Assembly (NCBI GenBank): GCA_015066295.1
Contig: SVOR01000006.1
Coordinates: 1 to 59,655, forward strand
Reading direction: 5' to 3'
Source of the DNA: Oscillospiraceae bacterium
GTDB lineage: Bacteria; Bacillota; Clostridia; Oscillospirales; Acutalibacteraceae
Length of the DNA stretch: 59,655 nt
In this document: positions 44,199 to 53,754 of the stretch, piece by piece
How the letters are laid out: each line of letters opens with the position of its first letter
How positions within the stretch are numbered: the stretch's first letter is position 1
The notes under the pieces: model-generated
Database searches by the model: none
What the model was told of the DNA's origin: nothing
The model's input: the letters and a program-made list of their open reading frames with translations, nothing else
Program-made: the position numbers and the translations under genes

Positions 44199-46064
44199 AT
44201 GCAGTACTATCCTTTTGATTCGAGAAATCCATTATATCGTTCAAAAATAGGAGCCGTAGCTTCAGGTGAAAATCTGAAGCTACGGCTATTACTGCATAAT
44301 GACGCATATTGTCATGCCGCATTTCTTGTGCTTTCAAATGATTTTTTAGGCACAACCGAGGAAATACCGCTAAAGCCTGCCGAATGGCTTGATAATTATC
44401 AATTTTGGGATTGTGAGCTTAATTTAGATACAGGTCTATATTGGTATTATTTTAGATACGAAAGCCGTTACGGCGAGTTTTTCGTAACAAAATGCGCGCA
44501 TTCTACGGGCTTTGTATCCCACGATGGCAAGCCCTGGCAACAAACTGTTTATAATAAAGATTACAAAACACCCGATTGGCTCTCGGGCGGTATAATTTAT
44601 CAGATTTTCCCCGACCGTTTTTATAATTCGGGTAAACCTAAAAAAAATATACCTAACGACCGCTTTATATGTGATAACTGGGATAAAAAGCCCGAGCACA
44701 GGCAAAACAACGGCCTTTGTTCCCTATCTAACGATTATTATGGCGGTGACCTTGCAGGTATAACCGAGAAGTTACCCTATATTGCTTCGCTTGGCGTAAA
44801 CTGTATTTACCTTAATCCCATTTTTGAGGCACACTCAAATCACCGCTACAATACAGCCGATTATATGAAAATCGACCCTCTTCTGGGTGACACGGCTGAC
44901 CTAAAACGTCTTTGCAAAAAAGCCGAAAAACTGGGTATTAAAATTATTCTTGACGGCGTATTTTCGCATACGGGTGATGATAGCGTATATTTTAACCGAT
45001 ATAATCGTTACGAATCGCTTGGTGCCTATAATTCGCAACAGTCCCCCTATTATAATTGGTTTAAATTTGAAAATTGGCCCGAGAAATATGAGGCTTGGTG
45101 GGGCATCACAACGTTACCCGAGGTTAAAGAAAATAATACAGAATTTACCGAGTTTATAACGGGTAAAAATGGTGTAATTAAGCACTGGTTAAAGCAAGGT
45201 ATTTCGGGTTGGAGACTCGACGTTGCCGACGAATTACCCGATGAGTTTATTAAAAACGTACGCAAAGCGATGAAGCAAGAAAAGCCCGACTCTTATCTTT
45301 TGGGCGAAGTTTGGGAGGACGCTTCTAACAAAATCAGTTATGGTGCAAGACGTAAATTTTTACATGGCAACGAATTAGATTCGGTTATGAATTACCCTTA
45401 CGCAAACGCCATTGTTGATTTTATGAATGATGGTAACGCTTGCCGCTTTGTTGATACTGTGCTTGACGTTACCGAAAACTATCCGCCCGAGGCAGTTAAG
45501 TGCCTTATGAATCATATAGGCACACACGATACGGCACGAATTTTAACCCGCCTTGGCAAATATAATCCACACATAAAAGACCGAAATTGGCAAGCAACAC
45601 AACGACTTAATAAGGATGAATATGAAAATGCAGTTAAAAGGCTAAAATCGGCCGCCACACTTCAATTTACCGTACCGGGCGTACCATCGGTATTTTACGG
45701 TGATGAAGCAGGAGTAGAGGGTTATAACGACCCCTTCTGCCGTGCAACGTATCCTTGGGGTAAAGAAAATAATGAACTACTTGATTATTACCGTCTTTTA
45801 GGCGGTTTCAGACGCAATTGCAGTTGTCTGAAAACCGGTGAATTTATACCTGTGCATTCCGAGGATGGTTACGTAGTGTATATGCGGCGCGACCAAAACG
45901 ACTGCATTTTAGTAGGCGTTAATACCAAGCCGTATGAGGTGTGGGTTGCGGTGCCCGATGAATTTAAAAATGAATACGAGGTTGCATTTGGCGACAAGCC
46001 AAATAGTGATGGTTGGTTGCGAATAGCTCCTAACTCCCCCGCAATAATAAAGCACACTTATTAA
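44199..46064 (+). CDS. GH13 alpha-glycosidase (neopullulanase/cyclomaltodextrinase-like)
   Basis: A 621-residue cytoplasmic enzyme. An N-terminal starch-binding-like domain (1-120) precedes the GH13 (beta/alpha)8 barrel. Conserved regions are IIYQIFPDRFYNSG, CIYLNPIFEAHSNHRYNTAD, ILDGVFSHTG (region I), GWRLDVADE (region II, nucleophile Asp), LLGEVWED (region III, acid Glu) and HIGTHDTAR (region IV). The extra N-terminal domain and the IFPDRF box match the neopullulanase/cyclomaltodextrinase subgroup (GH13_20-like). No signal peptide. It should debranch or shorten dextrins for the adjacent phosphorylase. Confidence 0.9.
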   Translation: MQYYPFDSRNPLYRSKIGAVASGENLKLRLLLHNDAYCHAAFLVLSNDFLGTTEEIPLKPAEWLDNYQFWDCELNLDTGLYWYYFRYESRYGEFFVTKCAHSTGFVSHDGKPWQQTVYNKDYKTPDWLSGGIIYQIFPDRFYNSGKPKKNIPNDRFICDNWDKKPEHRQNNGLCSLSNDYYGGDLAGITEKLPYIASLGVNCIYLNPIFEAHSNHRYNTADYMKIDPLLGDTADLKRLCKKAEKLGIKIILDGVFSHTGDDSVYFNRYNRYESLGAYNSQQSPYYNWFKFENWPEKYEAWWGITTLPEVKENNTEFTEFITGKNGVIKHWLKQGISGWRLDVADELPDEFIKNVRKAMKQEKPDSYLLGEVWEDASNKISYGARRKFLHGNELDSVMNYPYANAIVDFMNDGNACRFVDTVLDVTENYPPEAVKCLMNHIGTHDTARILTRLGKYNPHIKDRNWQATQRLNKDEYENAVKRLKSAATLQFTVPGVPSVFYGDEAGVEGYNDPFCRATYPWGKENNELLDYYRLLGGFRRNCSCLKTGEFIPVHSEDGYVVYMRRDQNDCILVGVNTKPYEVWVAVPDEFKNEYEVAFGDKPNSDGWLRIAPNSPAIIKHTY

Positions 46065-46077
46065 AAGTGTGCTTTAT
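46047..46077 (+). terminator. Terminator between the GH13 gene and the NagZ-like gene
   Basis: A 13-base inverted repeat ATAAAGCACACTT / AAGTGTGCTTTAT with a five-base loop that includes the GH13 stop codon. Confidence 0.75.
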
Positions 46078-47286
46078 TTATTGAGGTATTTTACTTATAA
46101 TTTTTTGGTGAGAGTCACAACCAAGATAGGTTTCATCTAACGTTTGGTAGTTCTCGAAATTTTCGTATTTAAACATTAAAATACGCTTCACAGACTCGTC
46201 AATTCTTTCTTCACTTATATTTTCTTTAATAATTTTTACAGCCCTTGCGCTGTTATGTGGCATAAGCAATATGTCACAGCCAGCCTCAATAGCCTTGATA
46301 TAAATTTCTTTATAAGAGTAATTATCGGTTAGCGCCTTCATATTGAGTGCATCGGTTATTACAAGGCCGTCATATCCCATTTCTTTACGCAAAATATCGG
46401 TAACAATAATCTTTGAAAGCGTTGCAGGTGTGTCCTCGCCCGTAACCTTCGGTGCCGACAAATGACCTACCATAATTATTTTTGCGCCACTTTTTATGGC
46501 GGCTTCATACGGCACAAGCTCTTTGCTTTTTAGTTCCTTTAATGACTTGTTTATAACGGGTAATTTTTTATGGGAATCGGTCACAGTAGCACCATGTCCC
46601 GGAAAATGCTTATATGTTGCCACTACCCCATTTTGCTCCAATCCGTTTGCCAGACTTATTGCCATATCGCTTACCAGTTTAGCCGATGTACCAAAGCTGC
46701 GCTCGCCAATAAAATCCTTGCCATCTTTACGGGAAATATCAACAACCGGAGCATATACAACATTTACTCCTATCGTGCGCAATTCCTTCGCGATAACACG
46801 TCCAACCTGACGGGCCAATTCACAATCACCCGTATCGCCAAGCTCACGCATATAGGGAATGTTGGTTGCACGAGGTGACGTGAGTGATTTCATTCTCTGA
46901 ACCCGTCCGCCCTCTTGGTCAATAGAAATAATTAGCGGTATTTGAGAATTTTCTTGCAAAGTTTCGACGAATTTCTTAGTTGAGGTATAGTCAGAAATGT
47001 TATTATCAAATAGAATGAAGCCGCCCGGCTTGACTGTTTTAATTTCGTTTAGCAGTTGCTCATCCACGCTATATCCCGAATGCGAGATTATAAGCATCTG
47101 AGCAATTTTTTCATCGAGCGTCATATTGCTCATTTGTTCTTCAACAATCACTTCAAGAGTTGGATTTATCGGCTCGTTTTCAATACTGCTATTATTTTCT
47201 TGCGGCACCATTTGTTCACACCCCACCAAACAAAGCAATAGCGATAACGTTAAAACAATACTAATTACTACCCTCAAATTCATCAT
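46078..47286 (-). CDS. nagZ: GH3 beta-N-acetylhexosaminidase, NagZ-like lipoprotein
   Basis: A 402-residue protein with lipoprotein signal (lipobox CLVGC, near residue 23). The GH3 catalytic domain includes the NagZ/YbbD signature KHFPGHGATVTDSHKKLPVI (with the His-Asp dyad region DSHK) and VITDALNMKAL with the nucleophile Asp. Such enzymes remove GlcNAc from peptidoglycan fragments outside the cell in Firmicutes. It is about 60 residues shorter than two-domain forms, so it lacks the second domain. Monocistronic. Confidence 0.92.
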   Translation of the reverse strand: MMNLRVVISIVLTLSLLLCLVGCEQMVPQENNSSIENEPINPTLEVIVEEQMSNMTLDEKIAQMLIISHSGYSVDEQLLNEIKTVKPGGFILFDNNISDYTSTKKFVETLQENSQIPLIISIDQEGGRVQRMKSLTSPRATNIPYMRELGDTGDCELARQVGRVIAKELRTIGVNVVYAPVVDISRKDGKDFIGERSFGTSAKLVSDMAISLANGLEQNGVVATYKHFPGHGATVTDSHKKLPVINKSLKELKSKELVPYEAAIKSGAKIIMVGHLSAPKVTGEDTPATLSKIIVTDILRKEMGYDGLVITDALNMKALTDNYSYKEIYIKAIEAGCDILLMPHNSARAVKIIKENISEERIDESVKRILMFKYENFENYQTLDETYLGCDSHQKIISKIPQ

Positions 47287-47344
47287 CCCGTTAATTAGAT
47301 TTTACGACATTATTATATCATACTTTACACTATTTTACAAAATA

Positions 47345-47375
47345 AAAAATCCACCCGCCGGGCGGGTGGATTTTT
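47345..47375 (-). terminator. Terminator of the isomerase operon
   Basis: A 15-base perfect inverted repeat AAAAATCCACCCGCC / GGCGGGTGGATTTTT with a one-base loop; T-rich on both sides. It follows the stop of the 705-residue protein gene. Confidence 0.85.
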
Positions 47376-47376
47376 A

Positions 47377-49494
47377 TTATTTATTTTTCTTGCCCATCGA
47401 GAAGAAGAATTGACCGCTAATATTCTTGCCCTCTAAATATGTTTCACCTTTTTCGTTTGCAACCCAAGCAAAGTTATCTGCAAATTCAGGTGTTATATCA
47501 ATATTCTTTGCAAGTGAAACGATAGCATCGCATCCCTTTTCGGTGAACAATCTAACCGTTGCATTCTCAAGACCCGAAAGCAAAATCGAGCGACGATACA
47601 TAGCATTTACAGGTGGCTTTTCGCGGCAGGTGACTACGCCCGACTCTTGTTCTACAAATATGCGACACTCGCGTTGCTCACCACGGCTAAAGTTATAAAC
47701 GGCGGCACCGTCAATTATTTCGGTATCTCTACCGCAAAGAATGGGCGCACCAAGTGGGAATTTAAGAAGCGTGTTGGTGGTAGTGTTGCAGTTATAAACC
47801 GAAAGAAGTAAGCCGTTATCATATCTTGAAATGGACATTGTTGGTGGTTTAATACCATCCTTTTTCTTGTCAAAGTTTATAACGTAACCAAACTCTGTCA
47901 TCAGTTTGCGAAGTGATGCGGTTTTGTCTTCAACATCTACCTTAAATATTCCGTTTTGCTCGGGTATATTTACTAATTTTTGCTTGGTGCCGTAAACGAT
48001 AACACCGATGCCCTTTGATGCAAAATCAGTTATTTTTTTAAGCACTGCAGGTGTTTCGGGTACGGGTGACAACAGCACACTATTTTTATAAACATCAACG
48101 TTATGCTTCAAAAAGTTATCGGTTGAAACTACACAGCAAAGTGGGAAACCATCGTTTATGTTATCGCAAACGAAGTTATCGCCAAGATTCATTTCTCTGA
48201 TAACCGTTTCATCGTGTGTAGTTGTATACTCGCGCATTGGATATACCCAAACGAGCGGTGCAGGTGCATCAGGCGCATTCTTTTCGGCCTTAAGTAAATG
48301 CGGCAACGGCTCGTTTACACAGGCATCGGGCATATTACCGTAGGAATTATCAATAGATAAAACATTAAGTGAGTTTGCACTCTCTACCTCACCTTTTTCG
48401 TTTATACGCGAAATTGATGCAGGTAAATAGATGTCACTCGGTGCGCCGTCATAACGGTCGTACCAGGGTGAGTTTATCCACCACGGGTCATGCACGTAGT
48501 ATCTAAACGGAAATCTATCGTTTGGCAATTCACAAACGCGTGTCATATGACCCATCATTTCAAGACCAACGTCGTCAGTAAGAGCTGCCCAAGGTGAGTT
48601 AGGCGGTGCGGTTATGTTTAAACCTGCATTATAAATATCATAAAGCGGCACGCCGTCACTTGCATAGTCTATACCTACCGAATTATTAGTGCCTCTTGTT
48701 TCAAGCGGAAAACTGCAACCCTCTCTGAAAAGTTTCCAGAAATCAAAAACCTTACGCTTTGTTTCGTCAAGTTTATCAATATAGTAGTTTTCACCATCAA
48801 AAATCTTACCCGTTTTAGACCACGGATCGGCACTAAAGCCAAGACCGTTAGAAAGCCATAGGTAATCAAAGCCCATATCGGTAAGAAACTCATGCGACTG
48901 CATACCAAGGAATTTACCAAAAGGTGTGCCTTCGGGGATACCGCAAGGATAAGCGGCATATTTGCGGTTATCGGCATGTAGTTCGGCCGTCGAATCAATA
49001 AATCCAAAACTGTCAAATCTTACCGCCCTAATAATTTCGGTGTGGCGGTTGTACTTAAAGTCAGAAATAGCAAACTCAGGGCCGATATCAAAGGTTTCGC
49101 CCACACGAATTTCACTGTTCGGGAAAGCCTTTTTACCCTCGGATTTTAGGTAGTCGATAACCTTTTTTAAATCTTTGTATCTAAATACGGGGGCATCGGG
49201 GATGTAGTTCTGTTTTCTATCGTGAATTGAGGTATAGGGCGCCTCGTCATCACCTAAAAGCGGTACGTTTGCATTACCTAAAAATCTGCACCATTCAAAG
49301 GTATCATCCATATCACCCGCGTAGTCAAGTATTTCACTGCCGTCGCCTACCCAAAGCATAATAGAAATGCTTTCGCGGTTTTTAAGAAGCGCGTGCCACT
49401 GCTCAAAAATCTTCGCGCAAACACCTTTAATATATTCATCGTCGGTCTTTTTAAACGGTTTTAGGCTAAGTTCTAACGTAATGTTTTTAAACAT
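47377..49494 (-). CDS. Large cytoplasmic protein, unrecognised; possible glycoside hydrolase
   Basis: A 705-residue soluble protein that I cannot assign to a named family. It has many aromatic/acidic clusters typical of carbohydrate-active enzymes: IMLWVGDGSEILDYAGD, RVGETFDIGPEFA, FDYLWLSNGLGFSADPW, YYVHDPWWINSPWYDRYDG. The middle-to-C-terminal part (KKITDFASKGIGVIVYGTKQ, about 475-495) resembles the Rossmann/GATase-like segment in GH42-type beta-galactosidases. The last 200 residues are beta-rich. It lies 10 bases after the isomerase gene in one operon controlled by the AraC regulator at 51078. Inference: breakdown of a pentose- or deoxyhexose-containing glycoside. Confidence 0.55.
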   Translation of the reverse strand: MFKNITLELSLKPFKKTDDEYIKGVCAKIFEQWHALLKNRESISIMLWVGDGSEILDYAGDMDDTFEWCRFLGNANVPLLGDDEAPYTSIHDRKQNYIPDAPVFRYKDLKKVIDYLKSEGKKAFPNSEIRVGETFDIGPEFAISDFKYNRHTEIIRAVRFDSFGFIDSTAELHADNRKYAAYPCGIPEGTPFGKFLGMQSHEFLTDMGFDYLWLSNGLGFSADPWSKTGKIFDGENYYIDKLDETKRKVFDFWKLFREGCSFPLETRGTNNSVGIDYASDGVPLYDIYNAGLNITAPPNSPWAALTDDVGLEMMGHMTRVCELPNDRFPFRYYVHDPWWINSPWYDRYDGAPSDIYLPASISRINEKGEVESANSLNVLSIDNSYGNMPDACVNEPLPHLLKAEKNAPDAPAPLVWVYPMREYTTTHDETVIREMNLGDNFVCDNINDGFPLCCVVSTDNFLKHNVDVYKNSVLLSPVPETPAVLKKITDFASKGIGVIVYGTKQKLVNIPEQNGIFKVDVEDKTASLRKLMTEFGYVINFDKKKDGIKPPTMSISRYDNGLLLSVYNCNTTTNTLLKFPLGAPILCGRDTEIIDGAAVYNFSRGEQRECRIFVEQESGVVTCREKPPVNAMYRRSILLSGLENATVRLFTEKGCDAIVSLAKNIDITPEFADNFAWVANEKGETYLEGKNISGQFFFSMGKKNK

Positions 49495-49504
49495 AAGACA
49501 CCTC

Positions 49505-50932
49505 TTATTTTACTTCGATAAGTTCAATACCACTGATTTTTGAGAATTTGCGGAGTGTACCCATATGATGTCCTGTGCCAAGTGCCATATGGTGTGTAGG
49601 ACCTGCTTCACACCAACGCTCAAGGAATTCACCAATCGGGCAACCAAAGCTTACACGTGTATTGGTATTACCGGTCTGCGGTATATCGCCGGCAATTGAA
49701 GTACCTTCAGCAGCAATCATACGGAATTTACCGTTTCTGTCAACGTTGATACTAACAACTGTCATAGGGCCTGATTTGAGTGAGAACTCAACACCGATAC
49801 CGCTACCTGATTTACCGTGATATTTTTTAAGCTTGCGAAGTCTCGGCTTGCCTTCGGCTATCTGTATATTGTGAGGGCCGTCGTGGCCGATAAGTACAAC
49901 GTCATCACATACGTCGAAGGGGTGGATTTCAGCAAATGAACCGCCGCCGCCAACGCTCTTCATAATGTGCATTGCGGCTGCAGTTTTAAGGTCTGCTTCG
50001 CCTGCAAGCGGTATGCCTGATGAAGTAAGCAGTGTGTTACCGATAATTAAGTTTGCAGCCAATGCCTCGTAAGGGTTGCCCGGCTCACTCTTATAATAAT
50101 AAGCCAATGCAGATAGTTTGTTATTGTCAACAAGTTTCTTTAAAGCTACTGCCTGTCTTGCAGAAAACTCAAGGTCTTCTCTCTTAACGTAGTCGGTCAA
50201 CGGATCAATTGACGGGTCACAAATCTCAAAGATATTGGTGATTTCGTCAATCTGAGCGTCAATTTCCTCATTTGTTACCGAATTAGAAAGGTCCCACAAT
50301 TCGCAAATTTCAATCATTTTTGCGTGAGCGCCAAAGGTTGCTGTAAATGCGGTTGGGTCGGTGTGCATATCATACATACCTTCGTATGTGTGGCCAAGGT
50401 AACCAAAGGTTTCATACTTAAAGCCTGCCATAGCGTTGGCTGCCAAAATCCATTCGTTAATTTCTTTCTTTAATCTGTCGGTTTGTGACGAAGCACCTAC
50501 AATACAAGAGGGTATTTTTTTGCCTAAACGCTCATACACACCTGCAATTTCGGGCATAGCACAAATATCATCATTAACAAGCTGCATATATGTAGTTGTG
50601 TGTGAATAATCAAGGTGCTCAAGCGGCTGAATACCAACAAGCACCTGAGGAATATCAAGATAACGTGCAAAGGGTACACATACAGCAGACGGTACGTAGG
50701 TTGAAAGGATAACAAACAATAAATCTGCATCCTCTTTCTTTACCTTCTGAACCGATTCAAATGCTTCCTCAACACAATCAATATAACCGGCGTTAAAAAC
50801 GTCACAATTATCTTTATCGATTAGTTCTATGAATTCATCTGCCTTTTGCATCAGTTCGCTTCTTAAATTTTCAAACTGATTAAAATAAATATAATGTCCA
50901 AGTGTAACTACTGCGATTTTTGCTTTTTTCAT
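49505..50932 (-). CDS. L-arabinose/L-fucose isomerase family protein
   Basis: About 475 residues from the ATG at 50932, with AAGGAG eight bases upstream; a GTG at 50941 overlaps that site. The fold signatures of AraA/FucI-type isomerases are visible: LGHYIYFNQFENLRSEL at the start, and the four metal ligands in GIPLAGEADLKTA (Glu), FAEIHPFD (Glu), VLIGHDGPH (His) and THHMALGTGHH (His). AraA-like proteins swap aldose and ketose forms. Sugar specificity cannot be fixed. The gene starts an operon, divergent from the AraC regulator, with the 705-residue protein downstream. Confidence 0.85.
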   Translation of the reverse strand: MKKAKIAVVTLGHYIYFNQFENLRSELMQKADEFIELIDKDNCDVFNAGYIDCVEEAFESVQKVKKEDADLLFVILSTYVPSAVCVPFARYLDIPQVLVGIQPLEHLDYSHTTTYMQLVNDDICAMPEIAGVYERLGKKIPSCIVGASSQTDRLKKEINEWILAANAMAGFKYETFGYLGHTYEGMYDMHTDPTAFTATFGAHAKMIEICELWDLSNSVTNEEIDAQIDEITNIFEICDPSIDPLTDYVKREDLEFSARQAVALKKLVDNNKLSALAYYYKSEPGNPYEALAANLIIGNTLLTSSGIPLAGEADLKTAAAMHIMKSVGGGGSFAEIHPFDVCDDVVLIGHDGPHNIQIAEGKPRLRKLKKYHGKSGSGIGVEFSLKSGPMTVVSINVDRNGKFRMIAAEGTSIAGDIPQTGNTNTRVSFGCPIGEFLERWCEAGPTHHMALGTGHHMGTLRKFSKISGIELIEVK

Positions 50933-51008
50933 ATTTATCACTCCTTAATTATTATTTTAAATATTTAGAAAATCTTTGCAATACACAAATGAGTAAAAAA
51001 TAGCACAA

Positions 51009-51032
51009 TTTGTCCATAATTTAATTGACAAA
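51009..51032. promoter_or_regulatory. Inverted repeat at the AraC promoter, candidate operator
   Basis: TTTGTC (51009-51014) and GACAAA (51027-51032) flank a 12-base AT-rich spacer and overlap the -35 element of the AraC gene in the 146-base divergent region. Confidence 0.4.
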
Positions 51033-51053
51033 AGTCCCTTATTATTGTAAAAT
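51025..51053 (+). promoter_or_regulatory. Promoter of the AraC-family gene
   Basis: TTGACA (51025-51030) and TAAAAT (51048-51053), 17-base spacer; AAAGGGGGG follows before the ATG at 51078. Confidence 0.65.
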
Positions 51054-51077
51054 ATCAAGCAAAAGGGGGGCAAAATT

Positions 51078-51878
51078 ATGGCACTAAATGATTCCTTTTA
51101 TATTGATATTAATCATATTGAGTTTGCGCATGAATTTATTTTGAATAAAATCAACGTTTGCAGCCGTCTTGACGGGCGAAAAAATTACGGTTTCGTATAC
51201 TGTATTGACGGTGAAGCAGAGTATGTATTTTCTAACGGAAAAGTAATTAAGGTAAGCGGTGGTCAGATAATTTTCTTAAAAGCAAATGCCGTTTACACAA
51301 TACAAACCAAGGGTGATTTTAGGCACTATACCGTAAATTTTGATATTAACGAAGCATCTTCTAGCCTTTCGTTTTTAGAGGGTGATTTTTGCATTTTAAA
51401 AAGTGATAACTCTGAAATCTACCGCCACATTTTTAAAAAGCTTATAATGCATTGGCGGCTAAAAAACAACTGCTATGAAATGTATTCGCTCGCAAATCTA
51501 TACGAGATTACTGCAAACTTTTTAAGTGAACTGAGCGAAAAGGAGTACAACGCCAATGCGCGCGCAAGACTTATGCCTGCTAAGGAATATATTGATAAGA
51601 ACTTTAATTCTCAGTTAAACCTAAATTTGCTCTCTAATCTTACCAATATGAGTGTCACCAACTTCCGCCGCGAGTGGACAAAGCTTTACGGCGTTTCCCC
51701 TATGGAATATCGCGACGAAATTCGCCTTAATTATGCAAAAGAATATCTTCTTAGCGGTTATTACACCGTAAATGAAGTATCTGACAAATGCGGATTTAAC
51801 GATACGAATTACTTTATTCGTTTCTTTAAAAAACATACAGGTGTTTCCCCCCGCAGATTTACAAAACAATATCTATAA
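51078..51878 (+). CDS. AraC family transcription regulator
   Basis: A 266-residue regulator with a cupin-like sensor domain (1-150: IDGEAEYVFSNGKVIKVSGG, then QIIFLKANAVYTIQ) and a C-terminal pair of helix-turn-helix motifs (165-266: LNLLSNLTNMSVTNFRREW and TVNEVSDKCGFNDTNYFIRF, ending FKKHTGVSPRRF). The second motif is the AraC family signature. It probably senses a sugar and controls the divergent isomerase operon, and perhaps its own gene through the inverted repeat at 51009. Confidence 0.93.
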   Translation: MALNDSFYIDINHIEFAHEFILNKINVCSRLDGRKNYGFVYCIDGEAEYVFSNGKVIKVSGGQIIFLKANAVYTIQTKGDFRHYTVNFDINEASSSLSFLEGDFCILKSDNSEIYRHIFKKLIMHWRLKNNCYEMYSLANLYEITANFLSELSEKEYNANARARLMPAKEYIDKNFNSQLNLNLLSNLTNMSVTNFRREWTKLYGVSPMEYRDEIRLNYAKEYLLSGYYTVNEVSDKCGFNDTNYFIRFFKKHTGVSPRRFTKQYL

Positions 51879-51882
51879 ATTT

Positions 51883-51910
51883 AAGCATCCCGAAATTAAT
51901 CGGGATGCTT
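51883..51910 (+). terminator. Terminator of the AraC gene
   Basis: AAGCATCCCGA / TCGGGATGCTT with a six-base loop, followed by TTT. The spoIVB 3' fragment begins directly after it. Confidence 0.8.
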
Positions 51911-51911
51911 T

Positions 51912-52086
51912 TTACGATGCCTCTTTTAATTGTTTATCTGCTACGCTTTGCGCCATTGCAAGCATAGTTTCGGCAAAAATGCCGTACCCTTTTGCACTGT
52001 CGTCAATAAGCACGTGGGTAACGGCGCCGATAATCTTTCCGTTTTGTAAAATTGGACTTCCGCTCACGAGTGTGTCAATATAGGAC
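51912..52086 (-). pseudogene. spoIVB 3'-end fragment 1
   Basis: The minus strand encodes [20 protein letters not shown] and continues IDD...[18 protein letters not shown] to EAS and a stop. This is homologous to the last 54 or so residues of the intact SpoIVB encoded at 57081-58319, starting at the active-site Ser motif. Nothing upstream matches spoIVB; the sequence changes at about TTGACACACTC (52068-52078). By hand count it is about 89% identical in protein to fragment 2 and about 75% to the intact gene. It has no start of its own. It forms one border of a cargo cassette. Confidence 0.85.
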
Positions 52087-52104
52087 CAACAAATCACACA
52101 TGCT

Positions 52105-52878
52105 TTACCACTCTTTATCTTCGTAAGGGGTAGATTCGACACCATTGGTTTGCAATTTAGCAACCATTCGGTCGAGTTTTCCTTGCCACATCTTCTTAAA
52201 CCATTCGGTATGACCGAACCATTTTACGAGTGTGGGGCTGATTGCATAGTATGTTTTAATAAATGCTCTACCGTGCCAAGTTTCAGCAAGAGTGTAGTCA
52301 CGATAGCGACGTAGAGTCCATACTTGAGGGCAGTCGTAGGAGCCATAAACCGCAGTAGCAATATAACAGCCCTGATTCGAATCATGTTTTTGGGGAATGT
52401 TTTCGTTATCAAGCGATTCTAATTGCCCATAAAACATATAGATAAGTGAATAAACATGTACGAAAGCTTCCAATAGCGCATGAGTATCCCAATCTAAATT
52501 TGAAGTAATTGCAGTGCCAAAAATGACGTCTACTCTCTTTGAACTTGTCATTTCTGAAGTTATTACAGGCTTCTTATATTTAGGTTGCGTTTTTATTAAA
52601 TATTCACTACATTTATTTAACACACTTTTTATAGTATACACTGCCTCAGTGCTATCAAAAGAGTTATCTTCTGATATTGGCAAAAGATGGGTAACAAAAA
52701 AAGTTTTATCATTGGCATTAAGAACAAATATATCAATATCTTCTTTTTTATATGGTGTTGGAATTATCACTTGCAAGCCTGAATCGATTCTTTTAAAACT
52801 CGCTCTGGTATTAAAATCATTAATTTCTTTTAATAGTCGTTCAAATTGATTTAATACAGAAATTATGTAATCATTCAT
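52105..52878 (-). CDS. CFI-box C-terminal domain protein
   Basis: A 257-residue protein with ATG at 52878 and AAGGAGAG upstream. The N-terminal 160 residues are not recognised. The C-terminus has the CFI-box: [17 protein letters not shown] (170-186), then LRRYRD, a LVKWFG helix and the end [12 protein letters not shown] (usual form CFIATAAYG...LRxFRD). This domain occurs at the C-terminus of varied bacterial proteins, including ones in accessory regions; its function is not known. Co-transcribed with the TPR-like gene upstream. It lies inside the fragment-1/fragment-2 cassette. Confidence 0.75.
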   Translation of the reverse strand: MNDYIISVLNQFERLLKEINDFNTRASFKRIDSGLQVIIPTPYKKEDIDIFVLNANDKTFFVTHLLPISEDNSFDSTEAVYTIKSVLNKCSEYLIKTQPKYKKPVITSEMTSSKRVDVIFGTAITSNLDWDTHALLEAFVHVYSLIYMFYGQLESLDNENIPQKHDSNQGCYIATAVYGSYDCPQVWTLRRYRDYTLAETWHGRAFIKTYYAISPTLVKWFGHTEWFKKMWQGKLDRMVAKLQTNGVESTPYEDKEW

Positions 52879-52923
52879 TGCATGTTCTCTCCTTAAATAT
52901 TTGTGATGGAATTTTACTTATTA

Positions 52924-53730
52924 TTAGAATGGAAAATCACGTTCAATGCCTTTAATATTTATCTCTAACTGCACAGCAGTGTTCATTTCCATTTGTGATG
53001 AAGCGCAAGCTTTTAATTTTGAAATTTCTTTTGAAACTAATTTTGGCTGTTCTAAGCCTAAAGCTTTTAGTTTAAAAATAATATTTAAAAATGAATAATG
53101 TAACTGAAAATCATATTCACTTACAGGAGTTTCTACATCATTTTCTTCAAGAATTGTTGCGCACTTCAAAGCCATATATGCCTCAATTAAATTAAAATGC
53201 GATTCCTCAGCTATAAATTCGGTATAATAAGTACTGGCGAAATCCAACCATAAACTTGGATCAAAATTTGCTATTTTCAACGCTTTTTTAAAATAATTTC
53301 TTGAAATAACATATTCTCCATTATTTAGATTTTGGCTTGCTATTTCTATTGCATTTAAATATTGACTAATGCTAACTTTTTTATTTTCATCAATATTATA
53401 TATATTTAAAGCGTCATCCATTTCTTTTTGAAATTCAAAAGCCTTGATACACAGAACCAGCGAATAAGCGCATTTTTGGATGAATTCATCATCGCCCAAA
53501 TTTATTTGTTCCACGCTTTCATCTCGAAAGGTGGAATTATAATAGATATATGCCTCTTCATATTTTTCAAGATTTAGGCAAATTATTGGATAAAATGATA
53601 TTCTGTATTTTTCAACAAAACTATTAATCAAATTGTATGCTTTTTCAAAATCTCGATTTCTACAATGAAAATATGCGGTGTTGATTATATCCAGTTCTAA
53701 ATTTCCATAATTTGTGTTTTCATTAAACAC
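52924..53730 (-). CDS. Alpha-helical repeat (TPR-like) protein, unknown function
   Basis: About 268 residues. The best start is GTG at 53730, because GGGGGGA lies six bases before it; a TTG at 53745 overlaps this site. Sequence is all-helical with repeated aromatic/leucine spacing (AYFHCRNRDFEKAYNLIN, ICLNLEKYEEAYIYYNS, LDFASTYYTEF), typical of TPR-like solenoids. No enzymatic motif was seen. It heads a two-gene operon with the CFI-box gene, driven by the exact-consensus promoter at 53829-53857, with a terminator-like hairpin in the leader. Confidence 0.7.
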   Translation of the reverse strand: MFNENTNYGNLELDIINTAYFHCRNRDFEKAYNLINSFVEKYRISFYPIICLNLEKYEEAYIYYNSTFRDESVEQINLGDDEFIQKCAYSLVLCIKAFEFQKEMDDALNIYNIDENKKVSISQYLNAIEIASQNLNNGEYVISRNYFKKALKIANFDPSLWLDFASTYYTEFIAEESHFNLIEAYMALKCATILEENDVETPVSEYDFQLHYSFLNIIFKLKALGLEQPKLVSKEISKLKACASSQMEMNTAVQLEINIKGIERDFPF

Positions 53731-53754
53731 AAAAATTCCCCCCAAAAATAAAAA

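Noticed and set aside
51912..52163. An 83-residue minus-strand ORF ending with SpoIVB-like sequence, as an independent small gene
   Set aside because: Its N-terminal 30 residues overlap the 3' end of the CFI-box gene and its C-terminal part is only the spoIVB end; no ribosome binding site. It is annotated as a fragment.
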